Counted from the stretch's first letter, positions 17,737 to 25,998 are shown. The stretch: 64,000 nucleotides of DNA from Anaerolineales bacterium (GCA_015075405.1 JABTUK010000001.1:744001-808000), one strand, 5' to 3'. Numbers and translations: made by a program. Notes: generated from the sequence alone by a model not told the origin.

Positions 17737-17812
17737 AAATTAACCGCCGAGGGCGCAGAGTCCGCCGAGAGATTTATAAAAAAGCTCTGCGTTTTCGGCG
17801 TCCTCTGCGGTG
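17737..17812. repeat. ACCGCCGAGGGCGCAGAG inverted array
   Basis: Left arm ACCGCCGAGGGCGCAGAG and right arm CTCTGCG-TTTTCGGCG-TCCTCTGCGGT are approximate reverse complements. It lies in the 340-bp gap upstream of the NHL gene; the rest of the gap (17813-17903) shows nothing recognisable. Confidence 0.7.
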
Positions 17813-17903
17813 AAATATTCAATCTGTCGGTCAATCAGCAGGTTAGCTCTAATTCTGACACATAATGGAAATATTGTAAAGCGAGAAAATGGGGTTAACG
17901 TGG

Positions 17904-18008
17904 TAGACTCAGTAGATCCAATTTTCCGAGGAGTGAGGCACGCCCACGTGCCGAAACACCGCCGCACGTGGGCGTGCTGGCTCCTCAAATTTGGATCCAC
18001 TGAGACTA
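17904..18008. mobile_element. MITE-like inverted-repeat element, copy 2 of 3
   Basis: Best copy. Ends TAGACTCAGTAGATCC and (reverse complement of the right end) TAGTCTCAGTGGATCC match at 14 of 16 positions. Inner hairpin arms CACGCCCACGTG / CACGTGGGCGTG are perfect. The right-hand terminal TAG, read on the minus strand, is the stop codon of the O-antigen-ligase fusion gene. Confidence 0.78.
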
Positions 18009-21000
18009 ATCTTGCTTAATCATTAACCCTTGGACAACCCCTACGGTCAAAAAGAAGGCGAAAGCCAAATCCACCAAAAAATAAGAGTTATCCACCAGAC
18101 CGTGCGCCAAAAAGACAACCATACTCCCCATCAATCCCAAAACCAGCGGCCCCGGCGACCGCTGATACAGCCGCCAGGCGTTGCGCCAGAAAGCGATTTG
18201 CAACCACAATAACAGCGCTATCCCCCCAATGCCCAAGCGTGTCCCAAAATCCAAAATCAAATTGTGCGGATGGCTCAAATTGGGTTCCTGCCAGGCGTCG
18301 GGCAGAATGTAGCGGGTGCGATACTGGTACAAAAAATTATCCAGCCCGACGCCCAGCGGCCAGTGATCGGCCAGCATAGTCAGCGAGGCTTGCCATAATT
18401 TCAGCCGGAAAAAGCCGGTGCTGCCCTGGTTGAAATCAAAGGTGGTGCGGAAGCGCTCGGTCTGGCTGAGGGGAATGAGGGCCAGGGCCAGCACAATCAG
18501 CCCGGCCAGGGTCGCCAGCAGAACGGGTCGCCATTGCCGCCCGGCCTGGCTGCGCCCCACGTAGAACAGGGCCATCGCCAGCGCCCCAGCCGGCAGCCCC
18601 AATAACAACGCCCCTTTGGAAAAGGTGAAATAAAGCGCCACGCTGACAATCAACAATCCTGCGCCATACAACCAGCGGCGAGAAGAAGGGAACTCAGAGG
18701 AACTTGTAGGAATGGAGGGAAATGCTAAGTTCCCCTGAGTTCCCCTGAGTTCCCCTGAGTTCCCAGGTATCGTTCTTAACTGCCGAGGCCAGAAAGTTAC
18801 TGCCAGCAGAATCGGCCAGGCCCGGTCGAGGAAAAGGGAGAGGTTATTGGGCGAGCCGTAAGCCAGCCCCAACGCCCGGCGGACGCCCTCGGCGGTGATG
18901 GATTGGTCGGTGAAAAAGTAGAGGTACAAGGCAATCAGGGCTTGCAGCGTGGCCCCGGCGACGAAGGCATCAATTAGCCGCCAGGCCCAAGGTGGGGGTT
19001 GGGGGTTGGGGGTTGGGGGTTGGGGAGGAGAAGCTTTGGCGGTCGGCGGCTTGCCCTGAGCCTGTCGAATGGGTCGGCGGTCGGCGGTCGGACTGAAATC
19101 CAGGCCGAGCCGGACCAGAAAATAAAAGATAACCGACTCCAAAACCAGGACTCGCCACTCGCGCATGCTGACGCCGAAGTTTTCGGCGGCGAGGGTTGAG
19201 GCAAAGGCGAGGACGACGAGGGTCAGGGCGGCAAAGTCGGTGGAATGAAACGTGATGCGTGATGCGTGATGCGCCACTAGGGGGCCTTCGGCTCTGATGC
19301 GTGATAAACGGTCTGACGACGAACTTTCTGGAGCGTATAGAATCCGGCCCCAAGAAAGAAGGCCGCGAAAGATGAAGCCGGCGAGGGTCAAGGCCAGGGC
19401 CAGTTCGACAGGGGAGACGCTGCCGAAGGGTAATGGTTTGTAAGCCTGAAAGAAAGAGAGGCTAAAGGTAATCAGCGCCAGGCCGAGGTCGGGCCGCACT
19501 AAAAGGGCTAATACCAGCAGGAGTAACAGAACGACAGCGCCCCAGCCAGGAGTGAGATAAAAGGCAATCGCCAGGCCGAAGGTGGCAATGATTTGGCCGC
19601 GCTCGCCCAGGATGGCGTATAGGGCTACCAGGATTTCAGCCCAGGCCCAGGCAAGCCGGGCCACAGCACCAGGGGCGCGAATTAGCCAGCCCAGGCAAAC
19701 CAGGCCGCTCAACCCGGCGAGCAGACCGGCGATGGTTAAACCGGTTTGGGCCGGTCGGGTATCAACCTCATTGTAAACTGTCCAACCACCGATAGCCCAC
19801 TGTCCCCAGCCTCCTTCGGCCTCGATAACGGCTTCATGCGGGCCGGGCGGCAGATGGCGAGCCAGGGTGACGGCGGCGCTTTCCCGCAGAGGGTCGTACA
19901 GGACCACGTAGCTGCGCCCCTGGTCGTCTTGGGGCAGGGCGTTGGCCGGTTGGTCGTCAATTGTGACCCACAAATAGCCGCGAAATGGGCCACGATTGAC
20001 CGTCAAATCGAGGCGTGTCCCTGCAAAGGGAATGGTCAGCGTGCGCGGCTCATCGCGGGGAATGTCGGCGGTGGCTGAGGCAAAACGCCAGCCCTCACTG
20101 TAGTGGCCGCTGGGGTGGTCGGCGGGATAGCGCCCGCTGGTGGCAGTAGGGGGGAGACTGGCCGCAATTTGGAAGGCGGCTAAAATAGGAGCAGTTTCCT
20201 GGATGGCAAAGCCGCGAGCCGGGTCGTCGGCAGGCAGGCCGGTGGAGTCCCAGCGGATGGCCAGCAGCGGCCCCAGCCAGGGCCATTCGCGCCGGGCCTG
20301 GGCGATAGCTGTGGCGGTGCGCTGTGCCTGAACCTCGGCGGTATCACTTTGCCAGGGCGAAGGCTGGCCGGACCAATCGGCGGGCAGGGCGTTCCAGCCA
20401 AAGGCCGTGGCCCAGATGGGAGTGTTGGCATCGCTATGAGCCAGCATCACTTGGCGTAATAATTCAAGGCGACGAAAGTTGAGGGCGTCGGGCCGAGTCG
20501 GGTCGCTGGCCTCAGCGTCAAAGCCGTAAGCCTGCCCGGCAACCACATCAAACCAGCGGTTGGCTTTGGCCTGGTAAAGTTGGTCGAGGTAAGCCAACTC
20601 GTTGAGGTTGAGCGGGCCGTTTTCCAGGGTGGGGGCCAGGGCGGCAGTCAGGATGACCGCCTGCGGGTCGGCAGCGCGGATGTTGACAGCCGCCTCGCGT
20701 AATAAATCGGCGTAAGCGCCGGGGTCAACAAAGGCGTTGCCCCAGTTGGCGCTGAGGTTGGGTTCGTGCCAGATTTGGTAGTAGTCAATACTGTCGCCGT
20801 AGCGAGTGGCTACGGCGCGGGCAAAGCGGCCAAAATCGCTGACTTCGGTGGGGGGTGTGGTGGGTGGGGTATCGGCGGGTCTGGCCCAGGCAGGGGTGGT
20901 GTGAAGCACGGCGATGAGTTTTGTTTGGGGGGACAAGCTGTTAGCTTGTCCTACAACACGATCCAGCTTCGGCCAGTCGAATTGACCAGGGCTTGGCTCG

Positions 21001-21284
21001 ATGTCAGCCCAAAGGAGGGGTTGGCGCAGCCAGGTGAGGCCGCTACGATCCAATGTTGCTAGTGTATCGGCCAGGGTAGCATCATCGTATTGGGTCAGGT
21101 CAAGGGTGACGCCATAGCCTTTGTCGGCGGCGAGGAAGTTAGCGGGAGGGGAAGAGGCGCTGCGGCGCAATTGAAAGGCAAAATAGCCGGAGGCCAGGAC
21201 GGCCACGATAAAAATAGCAAAAAAAATAAAGCCCCAGTGGGGTTGGCGTTGAGCCGTAAACCCGGCTTTCTCCACTGTAGCCAC
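18006..21284 (-). CDS. Fusion of a GH-A TIM-barrel-like domain with an O-antigen ligase/polymerase (Wzy_C) membrane domain
   Basis: A 1092-aa membrane protein. Residues 17-38 are a signal anchor; about 55-400 resemble clan GH-A glycosidases (GTDLTQYD-like start, WADIEPSPGQFDW, and acid/base Glu174 in IWHEPNL). At the usual nucleophile strand the sequence reads WATAFGWN, with Ala294 where family members have Glu, so hydrolytic activity is probably lost and the domain may bind glycan. A beta-sandwich-like region (about 420-530) follows, then about 10-12 membrane segments ending with the ligase signature HPHNLILDFGTRLG. Likely role: polymerising or attaching surface glycan. The GTG start shares one base with the stop of the TOPRIM gene. 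Several repeat-derived inserts lie in loops. Confidence 0.82.
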   Translation of the reverse strand: MATVEKAGFTAQRQPHWGFIFFAIFIVAVLASGYFAFQLRRSASSPPANFLAADKGYGVTLDLTQYDDATLADTLATLDRSGLTWLRQPLLWADIEPSPGQFDWPKLDRVVGQANSLSPQTKLIAVLHTTPAWARPADTPPTTPPTEVSDFGRFARAVATRYGDSIDYYQIWHEPNLSANWGNAFVDPGAYADLLREAAVNIRAADPQAVILTAALAPTLENGPLNLNELAYLDQLYQAKANRWFDVVAGQAYGFDAEASDPTRPDALNFRRLELLRQVMLAHSDANTPIWATAFGWNALPADWSGQPSPWQSDTAEVQAQRTATAIAQARREWPWLGPLLAIRWDSTGLPADDPARGFAIQETAPILAAFQIAASLPPTATSGRYPADHPSGHYSEGWRFASATADIPRDEPRTLTIPFAGTRLDLTVNRGPFRGYLWVTIDDQPANALPQDDQGRSYVVLYDPLRESAAVTLARHLPPGPHEAVIEAEGGWGQWAIGGWTVYNEVDTRPAQTGLTIAGLLAGLSGLVCLGWLIRAPGAVARLAWAWAEILVALYAILGERGQIIATFGLAIAFYLTPGWGAVVLLLLLVLALLVRPDLGLALITFSLSFFQAYKPLPFGSVSPVELALALTLAGFIFRGLLSWGRILYAPESSSSDRLSRIRAEGPLVAHHASRITFHSTDFAALTLVVLAFASTLAAENFGVSMREWRVLVLESVIFYFLVRLGLDFSPTADRRPIRQAQGKPPTAKASPPQPPTPNPQPPPWAWRLIDAFVAGATLQALIALYLYFFTDQSITAEGVRRALGLAYGSPNNLSLFLDRAWPILLAVTFWPRQLRTIPGNSGELRGTQGNLAFPSIPTSSSEFPSSRRWLYGAGLLIVSVALYFTFSKGALLLGLPAGALAMALFYVGRSQAGRQWRPVLLATLAGLIVLALALIPLSQTERFRTTFDFNQGSTGFFRLKLWQASLTMLADHWPLGVGLDNFLYQYRTRYILPDAWQEPNLSHPHNLILDFGTRLGIGGIALLLWLQIAFWRNAWRLYQRSPGPLVLGLMGSMVVFLAHGLVDNSYFLVDLAFAFFLTVGVVQGLMIKQD
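18687..18766. repeat. GGAACTCAG / TTCCCCTGAG array inside the O-antigen-ligase gene
   Basis: Left arm GGGAACTCAGAGGAACTT and a right arm of nearly four 10-bp TTCCCCTGAG units (about 18730-18766) form a stuttered palindrome in frame at about residues 840-866 of the fusion protein, in a cytoplasmic or extracellular loop. Intergenic relatives are at 42774, 43846 and 55729. Confidence 0.8.
18988..19090. repeat. GGGGGTT tandem tract and adjoining repeats inside the O-antigen-ligase gene
   Basis: Five G-runs spaced by TT (about 18990-19026) are followed by a TTGCCCTGAGCCTGTCGAAT dispersed-repeat module (about 19050) and GGTCGGCGGTCGG units. They encode a Pro/Gln/Asn-rich low-complexity loop near residues 735-768. 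The plus strand is capable of forming a G-quadruplex. Confidence 0.75.
20931..20951. repeat. GGACAAGCT palindrome inside the TIM-barrel domain
   Basis: Perfect 9-bp arms GGACAAGCT / AGCTTGTCC with 3-nt loop, in frame, encoding part of VVGQANSLSPQ (residues about 110-120) between barrel strands. It resembles a repeat-type palindrome rather than native coding sequence. Confidence 0.65.
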
Positions 21285-22129
21285 TATTCTCCGAGATTCT
21301 GACCAAGTATACGCTCCTCCACAATAGTTCTAATATCATGATGGAGTCCAATTTGTCTGACAGTTCTGGCTAATAATCGTCGGAAGTGTTTCTCGGTTGT
21401 ATTAATTCTGTATTCTCTGAATAACCGCGCTTGCAATCGTTTTCCATCTACACGAGTGTATGCTGAATTTAGATTTACCAATATTTGATTGAGAATCGCT
21501 TCTTTTACTACAATCTTTTGCTCCGCTTCTGCCTCTAAACACTGCAATCGCCTGGCTGTCTCGCGAATCAATAAGGTTCGATCATCTGTTGGAAAACTGT
21601 TATCGAAATATCTGATGCTATTAATATCTCCAGTGGTATTCTCATCCCAAAATATCCAATTTGCAGCTATGATAGGTTTGAGTTGATTACAAAGATTTAG
21701 TAAACTCTCTTCCATAGCTTGGCTATCAACAATAGCAAAGTTTTCGCCATAATAGGTACGTAACTCTTCAAATACAGCGATCGGTTCTAGCAGGTAATTC
21801 TCTAACGCATAGCGGCGCAAGATAAAGAGATGGGCTTCTGGGTCAGTTAATGGGGCTTCAACTTCAGTCTCGTTTCGGAAATCACGATCAATAAGGGCAT
21901 AAGCTTGTTTGGTGCTGCTGTTATCTAGTATTTCATTTAGAAATGCCTCGACGCGAGAATACCCTTCTGCCGGATAAAATTCGACCTGACTCAATCGATC
22001 ACGGTACCATATTCGGAAAACCTCAACATCATCATCACCTTCAACCAAGACAAGTTTGCGTGATCCCAAATCAAAAAGCAGCCTGGTCAAATTATCGGGC
22101 AAGAGGGGCCTGATAATGCGAGTAGACAC
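21284..22129 (-). CDS. TOPRIM/DUF4435 protein, AriB-like (possible PARIS effector)
   Basis: A 281-aa protein with a TOPRIM core: catalytic Glu30 in LVLVEGDDDVEVF and the DxD pair Asp81/Asp83 in YALIDRDF, followed by the DUF4435 signature RRYALENYLLEP. In PARIS defence, AriB is the TOPRIM nuclease released by the AriA ATPase when a phage anti-restriction protein is sensed. GTG 22129 starts 1 nt after the ATPase stop, so the pair is one unit. Its own stop overlaps the start of the O-antigen-ligase fusion by one base. Assignment as PARIS rests on family pairing only; other ATPase-TOPRIM pairs exist. Confidence 0.75.
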   Translation of the reverse strand: MSTRIIRPLLPDNLTRLLFDLGSRKLVLVEGDDDVEVFRIWYRDRLSQVEFYPAEGYSRVEAFLNEILDNSSTKQAYALIDRDFRNETEVEAPLTDPEAHLFILRRYALENYLLEPIAVFEELRTYYGENFAIVDSQAMEESLLNLCNQLKPIIAANWIFWDENTTGDINSIRYFDNSFPTDDRTLLIRETARRLQCLEAEAEQKIVVKEAILNQILVNLNSAYTRVDGKRLQARLFREYRINTTEKHFRRLLARTVRQIGLHHDIRTIVEERILGQNLGE

Positions 22130-22130
22130 A

Positions 22131-23132
22131 CTAAAACTCCGTTAACAAAAGAGCCGACTCTGCGCCGAAGGCATCCAAAAAGCTTGGCGCATGAGTAGTA
22201 ACAATGAGTTGGAAAGGCACCTGTTGCTGTAGCTTGAGTAGGGCTTCGGCCAGGAGATGTTGGAAAGCTGGATGCAGGCTATTTTCGATTTCATCAATCA
22301 ACACAATACTACCCGGCAACAACCGCCGCCGAAGTTCGAGCATAATAATCAACAGGTTTTGCTCGCCGGAACTTAATTCATCCAGCCGGTGGGTTTGCCC
22401 ATCGGCGAGTTTGATCATGGTAGCCAGTTCCGGACGGTTCACTCCCTCAATGGCTTTACCAACTAATACGGTTTGATTTAGAAATTGTTTGACCTCAGCA
22501 AATGACTCAGGGTGGGCATAATCAAGCCAAACCAGATAACTATCAAGCGACCCTTCAAATGAGCGTACTATATCGTACCGATAAGTCCATTGATATAGTA
22601 CGTCTTCTCGGGTTATTTGCCGGCCCTCGATTGATTGAAGCCGCCGATAGTCAGGAAAATAAAGGATAGATGGTAAGTAAGTAGAATCTTTATTAGAGGT
22701 TACATCTCCTACTTTTTCCTCTTTTTGTTCATCCATCAACCCACGAATTTGATAAGCTCTGTCCCCATATTCAATAAGTTCTTCATTACCAAAGCTAAAA
22801 ACAAAACTGATACTTTCTCCTTGATTAGATGGAATTAATTGACCATAGGAAATGGTTAAATTTCTATTGTCAACCGACAAATTTAGACGAGCTTCTTTGG
22901 CGCGGGTCAGGATATGCATGCCCTCGTGTTGAGACCAATCAGACGGAATATCTTTATAGGCTAACAGGCGAGTCAGAGCAAAAATCAGTTCCAGAACGGT
23001 CGTCTTGCCACTGCCATTAGCTCCACCAAGGATAGTGACCGGACGTGGAGTGTTATTTGTTGTAAAATCAATTATAACATCACGCAAGGGACCGCAATTC
23101 TTAACTTCCAGCGATTTAATTTGAATTTGCAT
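22131..23132 (-). CDS. ABC-type AAA ATPase, AriA-like (possible PARIS sensor)
   Basis: A 333-aa AAA_15/AAA_21-type ATPase: Walker A GGANGSGKTT (Gly36-Thr45), ABC signature LSSGEQN, Walker B SIVLIDEIENSLHP and the His switch VTTHAPSFL. No membrane segment and no coiled-coil arm long enough for an SMC protein. It is encoded directly before a DUF4435 TOPRIM gene, the arrangement of AriA and AriB in PARIS. A TTGACA-N17-CATAAT promoter lies 48 bp upstream. AT-rich composition resembles the nearby R-M genes more than the flanking envelope genes. Confidence 0.78.
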   Translation of the reverse strand: MQIQIKSLEVKNCGPLRDVIIDFTTNNTPRPVTILGGANGSGKTTVLELIFALTRLLAYKDIPSDWSQHEGMHILTRAKEARLNLSVDNRNLTISYGQLIPSNQGESISFVFSFGNEELIEYGDRAYQIRGLMDEQKEEKVGDVTSNKDSTYLPSILYFPDYRRLQSIEGRQITREDVLYQWTYRYDIVRSFEGSLDSYLVWLDYAHPESFAEVKQFLNQTVLVGKAIEGVNRPELATMIKLADGQTHRLDELSSGEQNLLIIMLELRRRLLPGSIVLIDEIENSLHPAFQHLLAEALLKLQQQVPFQLIVTTHAPSFLDAFGAESALLLTEF

Positions 23133-23179
23133 ATCTCTGCTATTTTCGACTAAAAGGCAATATGCTGCTTTTAACGCTG

Positions 23180-23208
23180 ATTATGCCACTATCAATTTGG
23201 CCTGTCAA
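23180..23208 (-). promoter_or_regulatory. Promoter of the ATPase-TOPRIM pair with overlapping palindrome
   Basis: On the minus strand TTGACA (23208-23203), 17-bp spacer, CATAAT (23185-23180). The -35 box lies inside the near-palindrome TGTCAATCAATTGACC (23203-23218), a possible operator. The gap is shared with the divergent, decayed R-M locus. Confidence 0.7.
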
Positions 23209-23273
23209 TCAATTGACCATGTTCATTCGCCTGTTGAGGTGGGTTGAGAGTATAATTTTTCACTGTAATTCTT

Positions 23274-23832
23274 ATGAGAATAAAAATCCCAGACCTTGTA
23301 AGTTATAGCCTTGAGCTTGGCCAGCGTGTTTTAGCGGGACGATCTGAAGCAAGTCGCAAGCAAAGCGGGCAATTTTTTACCCCGGCCCCGGTCGCTCGTT
23401 TTATGACCAGACAGCTTGGTCCTATCCGGTCGGGGGATAGAATATTGGACCCGGCCATAGGTTCAGGGGTACTGGCTTGCGCTGTCATCGCTCAGTTATA
23501 CCTGGATTGGCTTAGAAAATCACCTGAACTATATTTACAAAAAACAGGGTGGCCTGGAAACGGAAGAAGCGGTTGGACTATCAACTCTTTTGAATAGTGC
23601 TTTGATTGATCGCTATTTCCGAATTGTAAACGGCAATACTCAAGTTAACGCGGCTGAACTGCGCGTCTTGCCCTTGCCTCCTCTGGAACTAATTAAACAA
23701 ATCGGGCGGGAGGTTCTTGGTGGGAGTAAAAGCAATGGCCCGGTGGATATTGAACCTACCGTCTTTTCCGCGCTGCATGAGGCTAACTATTTACCGGCAG
23801 ATTTTCCACTGATAAGGGAGACTCGAATTATT
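23274..23832 (+). pseudogene. Internally deleted BsuBI/PstI-type adenine methyltransferase
   Basis: The N-terminal part (23274 to about 23530) has the QFFTPAPVARFM start and motif I ILDPAIGSGVLACAVI of N6-adenine methylases. The frame then shifts: in the next frame, QGGLETEEAVGLSTLLNSA and LIDRYFRIVNGNTQVNA plus LRVLPLPPL are the C-terminal target-recognition end of the same family. Everything between, including the catalytic NPPY motif, is missing (several hundred residues). The C-terminal piece now runs in frame into the restriction-enzyme remnant. Not a functional methylase. Confidence 0.82.
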
Positions 23833-24351
23833 ATGGGCAAAATACAAGAGGCTCAAGAAATCTTAAAGGTGCTAGGGTTGCCGCCAGCGCAGCAAAATGA
23901 AATATGGGCTTTAACCTTGCTTGTCCTGGCTCAACTTTCAGAAGAGACACCCTGGTCCGAAGCTAAACGGCAGAGTCTTCGCGTTCACGATATGCTCACT
24001 GAAATTAAAGCACGTTATGGCCGCGAATATGCCGAAAACACCCGCGAAACTATCCGGCGTCAGGCGCTTCACCAATTCGAGCAGGCCGGGCTGATCTTTC
24101 GGAATCCAGATGATCCCACCCTGGCAACTAACAGCCCAGGCGCTCATTATGCCTTATCCGACGCAGCCATTCGCACCATCCACCACTATGGTTCAGCAGA
24201 GTGGTTGGAATATATAAGCGCTTTTCCTGATTTTGTCACTTTTAAGAGTTTTCTGACCGAGATTGCCTGGGAGACAAAAGTCTGGTTGGCTGAAATTCCA
24301 GATCATCTGATTCACTTCAACGGAGATCGCTTTTTAGGACCTCACAAATAG
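23833..24351 (+). pseudogene. Internally deleted BsuBI/PstI-type restriction endonuclease
   Basis: From ATG 23833 (172 aa) the product begins with the winged-helix N-domain of the BsuBI/PstI family (ILKVLGLPPAQQNEIWALTL, RYGREYAENTRETIRRQALH, ALSDAAIRTIHHYGSAEW). It then jumps to what looks like the family C-terminus (FLTEIAWETKVWLAEIP, HLIHFNGDRFLGP). About 130-150 residues of the catalytic core appear absent, by comparison with a usual length a little over 300 aa. It may survive as a DNA-binding relic. Together with the methylase remnant it marks an older R-M locus next to the ATPase-TOPRIM pair. Confidence 0.75.
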
Positions 24352-24365
24352 GATTAAGGATCATC

Positions 24366-25643
24366 ATGAAAACTACTTCCTTCTGGACTGATAACTTCCC
24401 CCGCCCGGCGGATTTGCCGATTTCCCCTCTGCCGGAGCGGGTGGATGTGGCAATTGTGGGCGGCGGCTACACCGGCCTGTCGGCGGCGCGGACGCTGGCT
24501 AAGGGTGGAGCCAGTGTAGCAGTATTGGAACAGCGAGAAATCGGCGGGGGAGCCAGTTCGGTTAACGGAGGGCAGGTTGCGCCGGGCTTGAAGCTGAACA
24601 TTCGCAAAGCTTTCAAAATGTACGGCCCAGAGTTGGGCCGGGAGTTGTGGCAGGCGTCGGTGGCGGCGGTGCGCCACCTGGAGCAAACCCTGACCGAGGA
24701 AGGGATTGACTGCGATTACACCGGCGCAGGCGGGATTGCCCTGGCCTACCGTCCTTCTCATTACCAGCACATGGCCGAAGAGATGGAATGGATGGCCCGC
24801 GAGGTGGACTTCCACGAGCTGGAGTTGGTCCCGCCGGAACGCATCCGCGACGAAATCGGCTCGGATGTGTTTCCCGGCGGGTTGGTTGAGCATCTGGGCG
24901 GCGGCCTGCACCCGGCCAAATATGTTTACGGCCTGGCTTGCGCCACAGCCCGCGCCGGGGCCAAATTGTGCGAGCGCACCGAAGTCCGGGCCATTCGTCG
25001 CCCGGCCACAGGCGGCGATTTTGAATTGACGACCAATAAAGGACCACTCAAAGCCGGCGAAATCCTGCTGGCAACCAACGGTTACACCGGCCCGCTGGTT
25101 CCCCAGATTCAGCGGCGGGTCTTTCCGGTGGGCAGTTATATGATTACCACCGAACCACTTTCGCCGGAGTTACAGCGGGAACTCAGCCCCAAAAACCGGG
25201 TGATGTACAGCACCAAGTGGTTTCTCAACTACTTCCGCTTAACCCCCGATGGCCGCATGTCTATGGGCGGGCGCAACAACCTCTCACCCAATCTGGATTT
25301 GGTCGAAAGCGCCCACAACCTTTATGAGACGATGACCCATATTTTTCCCCAATTGCGCGGCTTTCCCGTCACTCATAGCTGGACCGGACGGCTGGGCATC
25401 ACCTTTGATTTGGCCCCGCACATCGGCCGGGTTGACGGCATTTACTACGCCTTTGGTTACGGCGGGCATGGCGTGGCCATGTCGGGCTACCTGGGCCAGG
25501 AGGTCGCCAGCCTCATCTCCGGGCGTATCTCGCGCAGCCCCTTTGCCGATATTCCCCATCAAACGTATTTCTTTTATCGCGGCAAGCCCTGGTTTTTACC
25601 CCTGGCAGCGGCCTACTATCGGTTTTTGGATGCGGTTTCATAA
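24366..25643 (+). CDS. FAD-dependent amine/amino-acid oxidoreductase (DAO family, PuuB-like)
   Basis: A 425-aa flavoenzyme of the glycine/D-amino-acid oxidase family, close in layout to gamma-glutamylputrescine oxidases. The Rossmann motif VDVAIVGGGYTGLSAARTL (about residues 27-45) ends in Glu56 for ribose binding; SSVNGGQVAPGL and the C-terminal GYGGHGVAMSGYLGQ flavin-binding stretch are present. Start ATG 24366 follows TAAGGATCATC. It converts an amine or amino acid with transfer of electrons to oxygen or an acceptor. It begins 14 bp after the decayed nuclease gene; no polyamine genes are nearby, so the substrate is open. Confidence 0.88.
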   Translation: MKTTSFWTDNFPRPADLPISPLPERVDVAIVGGGYTGLSAARTLAKGGASVAVLEQREIGGGASSVNGGQVAPGLKLNIRKAFKMYGPELGRELWQASVAAVRHLEQTLTEEGIDCDYTGAGGIALAYRPSHYQHMAEEMEWMAREVDFHELELVPPERIRDEIGSDVFPGGLVEHLGGGLHPAKYVYGLACATARAGAKLCERTEVRAIRRPATGGDFELTTNKGPLKAGEILLATNGYTGPLVPQIQRRVFPVGSYMITTEPLSPELQRELSPKNRVMYSTKWFLNYFRLTPDGRMSMGGRNNLSPNLDLVESAHNLYETMTHIFPQLRGFPVTHSWTGRLGITFDLAPHIGRVDGIYYAFGYGGHGVAMSGYLGQEVASLISGRISRSPFADIPHQTYFFYRGKPWFLPLAAAYYRFLDAVS

Positions 25644-25998
25644 GAGTGTTCACGAACCTGTGGTACGCCACCAATGATGAAAGTGTCATTGCGAGGCCGT
25701 AGGCCGAAGCAATCCCCCTCTCCGGGGTAGGAGACTGCTTCGCCTGCGGCTCGCAGTGACATGGCCCTTATTTTATAGGAGTGACCAGGGTTACTCCTCC
25801 GGTCTGTTAAACCAATTGGACTCCCCAAATTAGCCGGATTGGATATGTTCAAACCGGCTAATTTCTGGTTTAATGGTTAGATGCAGCCTGACAGCAAAAA
25901 TGCAATATTGGCTCTACCGCAAGAATATACAAGACAAATCGGCTTGAGTTTGCTATGCTGAAACGGATTTAAATTTACACAAATAAGGGTCGGAACAA
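25644..25998. repeat. Gap with GTGTTCACGAACC repeat and TGTCATTGCGAG inverted repeat
   Basis: 25647-25682 is the second copy of the 40-bp GTGTTCACGAACC repeat. 25684-25761 is a hairpin element with ends TGTCATTGCGAG and CTCGCAGTGACA, an arrangement seen as a dispersed repeat in many environmental bacteria. The rest (25766-25998) holds TAGCCGG-type short inverted repeats and the presumed azlC promoter, which I cannot place firmly. Confidence 0.7.

Noticed and set aside
21284..23132. Gabija or OLD-family single-protein nuclease
   Set aside because: Those have ATPase and TOPRIM in one chain; here they are two separate genes, and the TOPRIM protein has DUF4435 features.
23274..23597. Functional small DNA methyltransferase
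   Set aside because: Only motif I is present; the catalytic motif and recognition domain are deleted or frameshifted.
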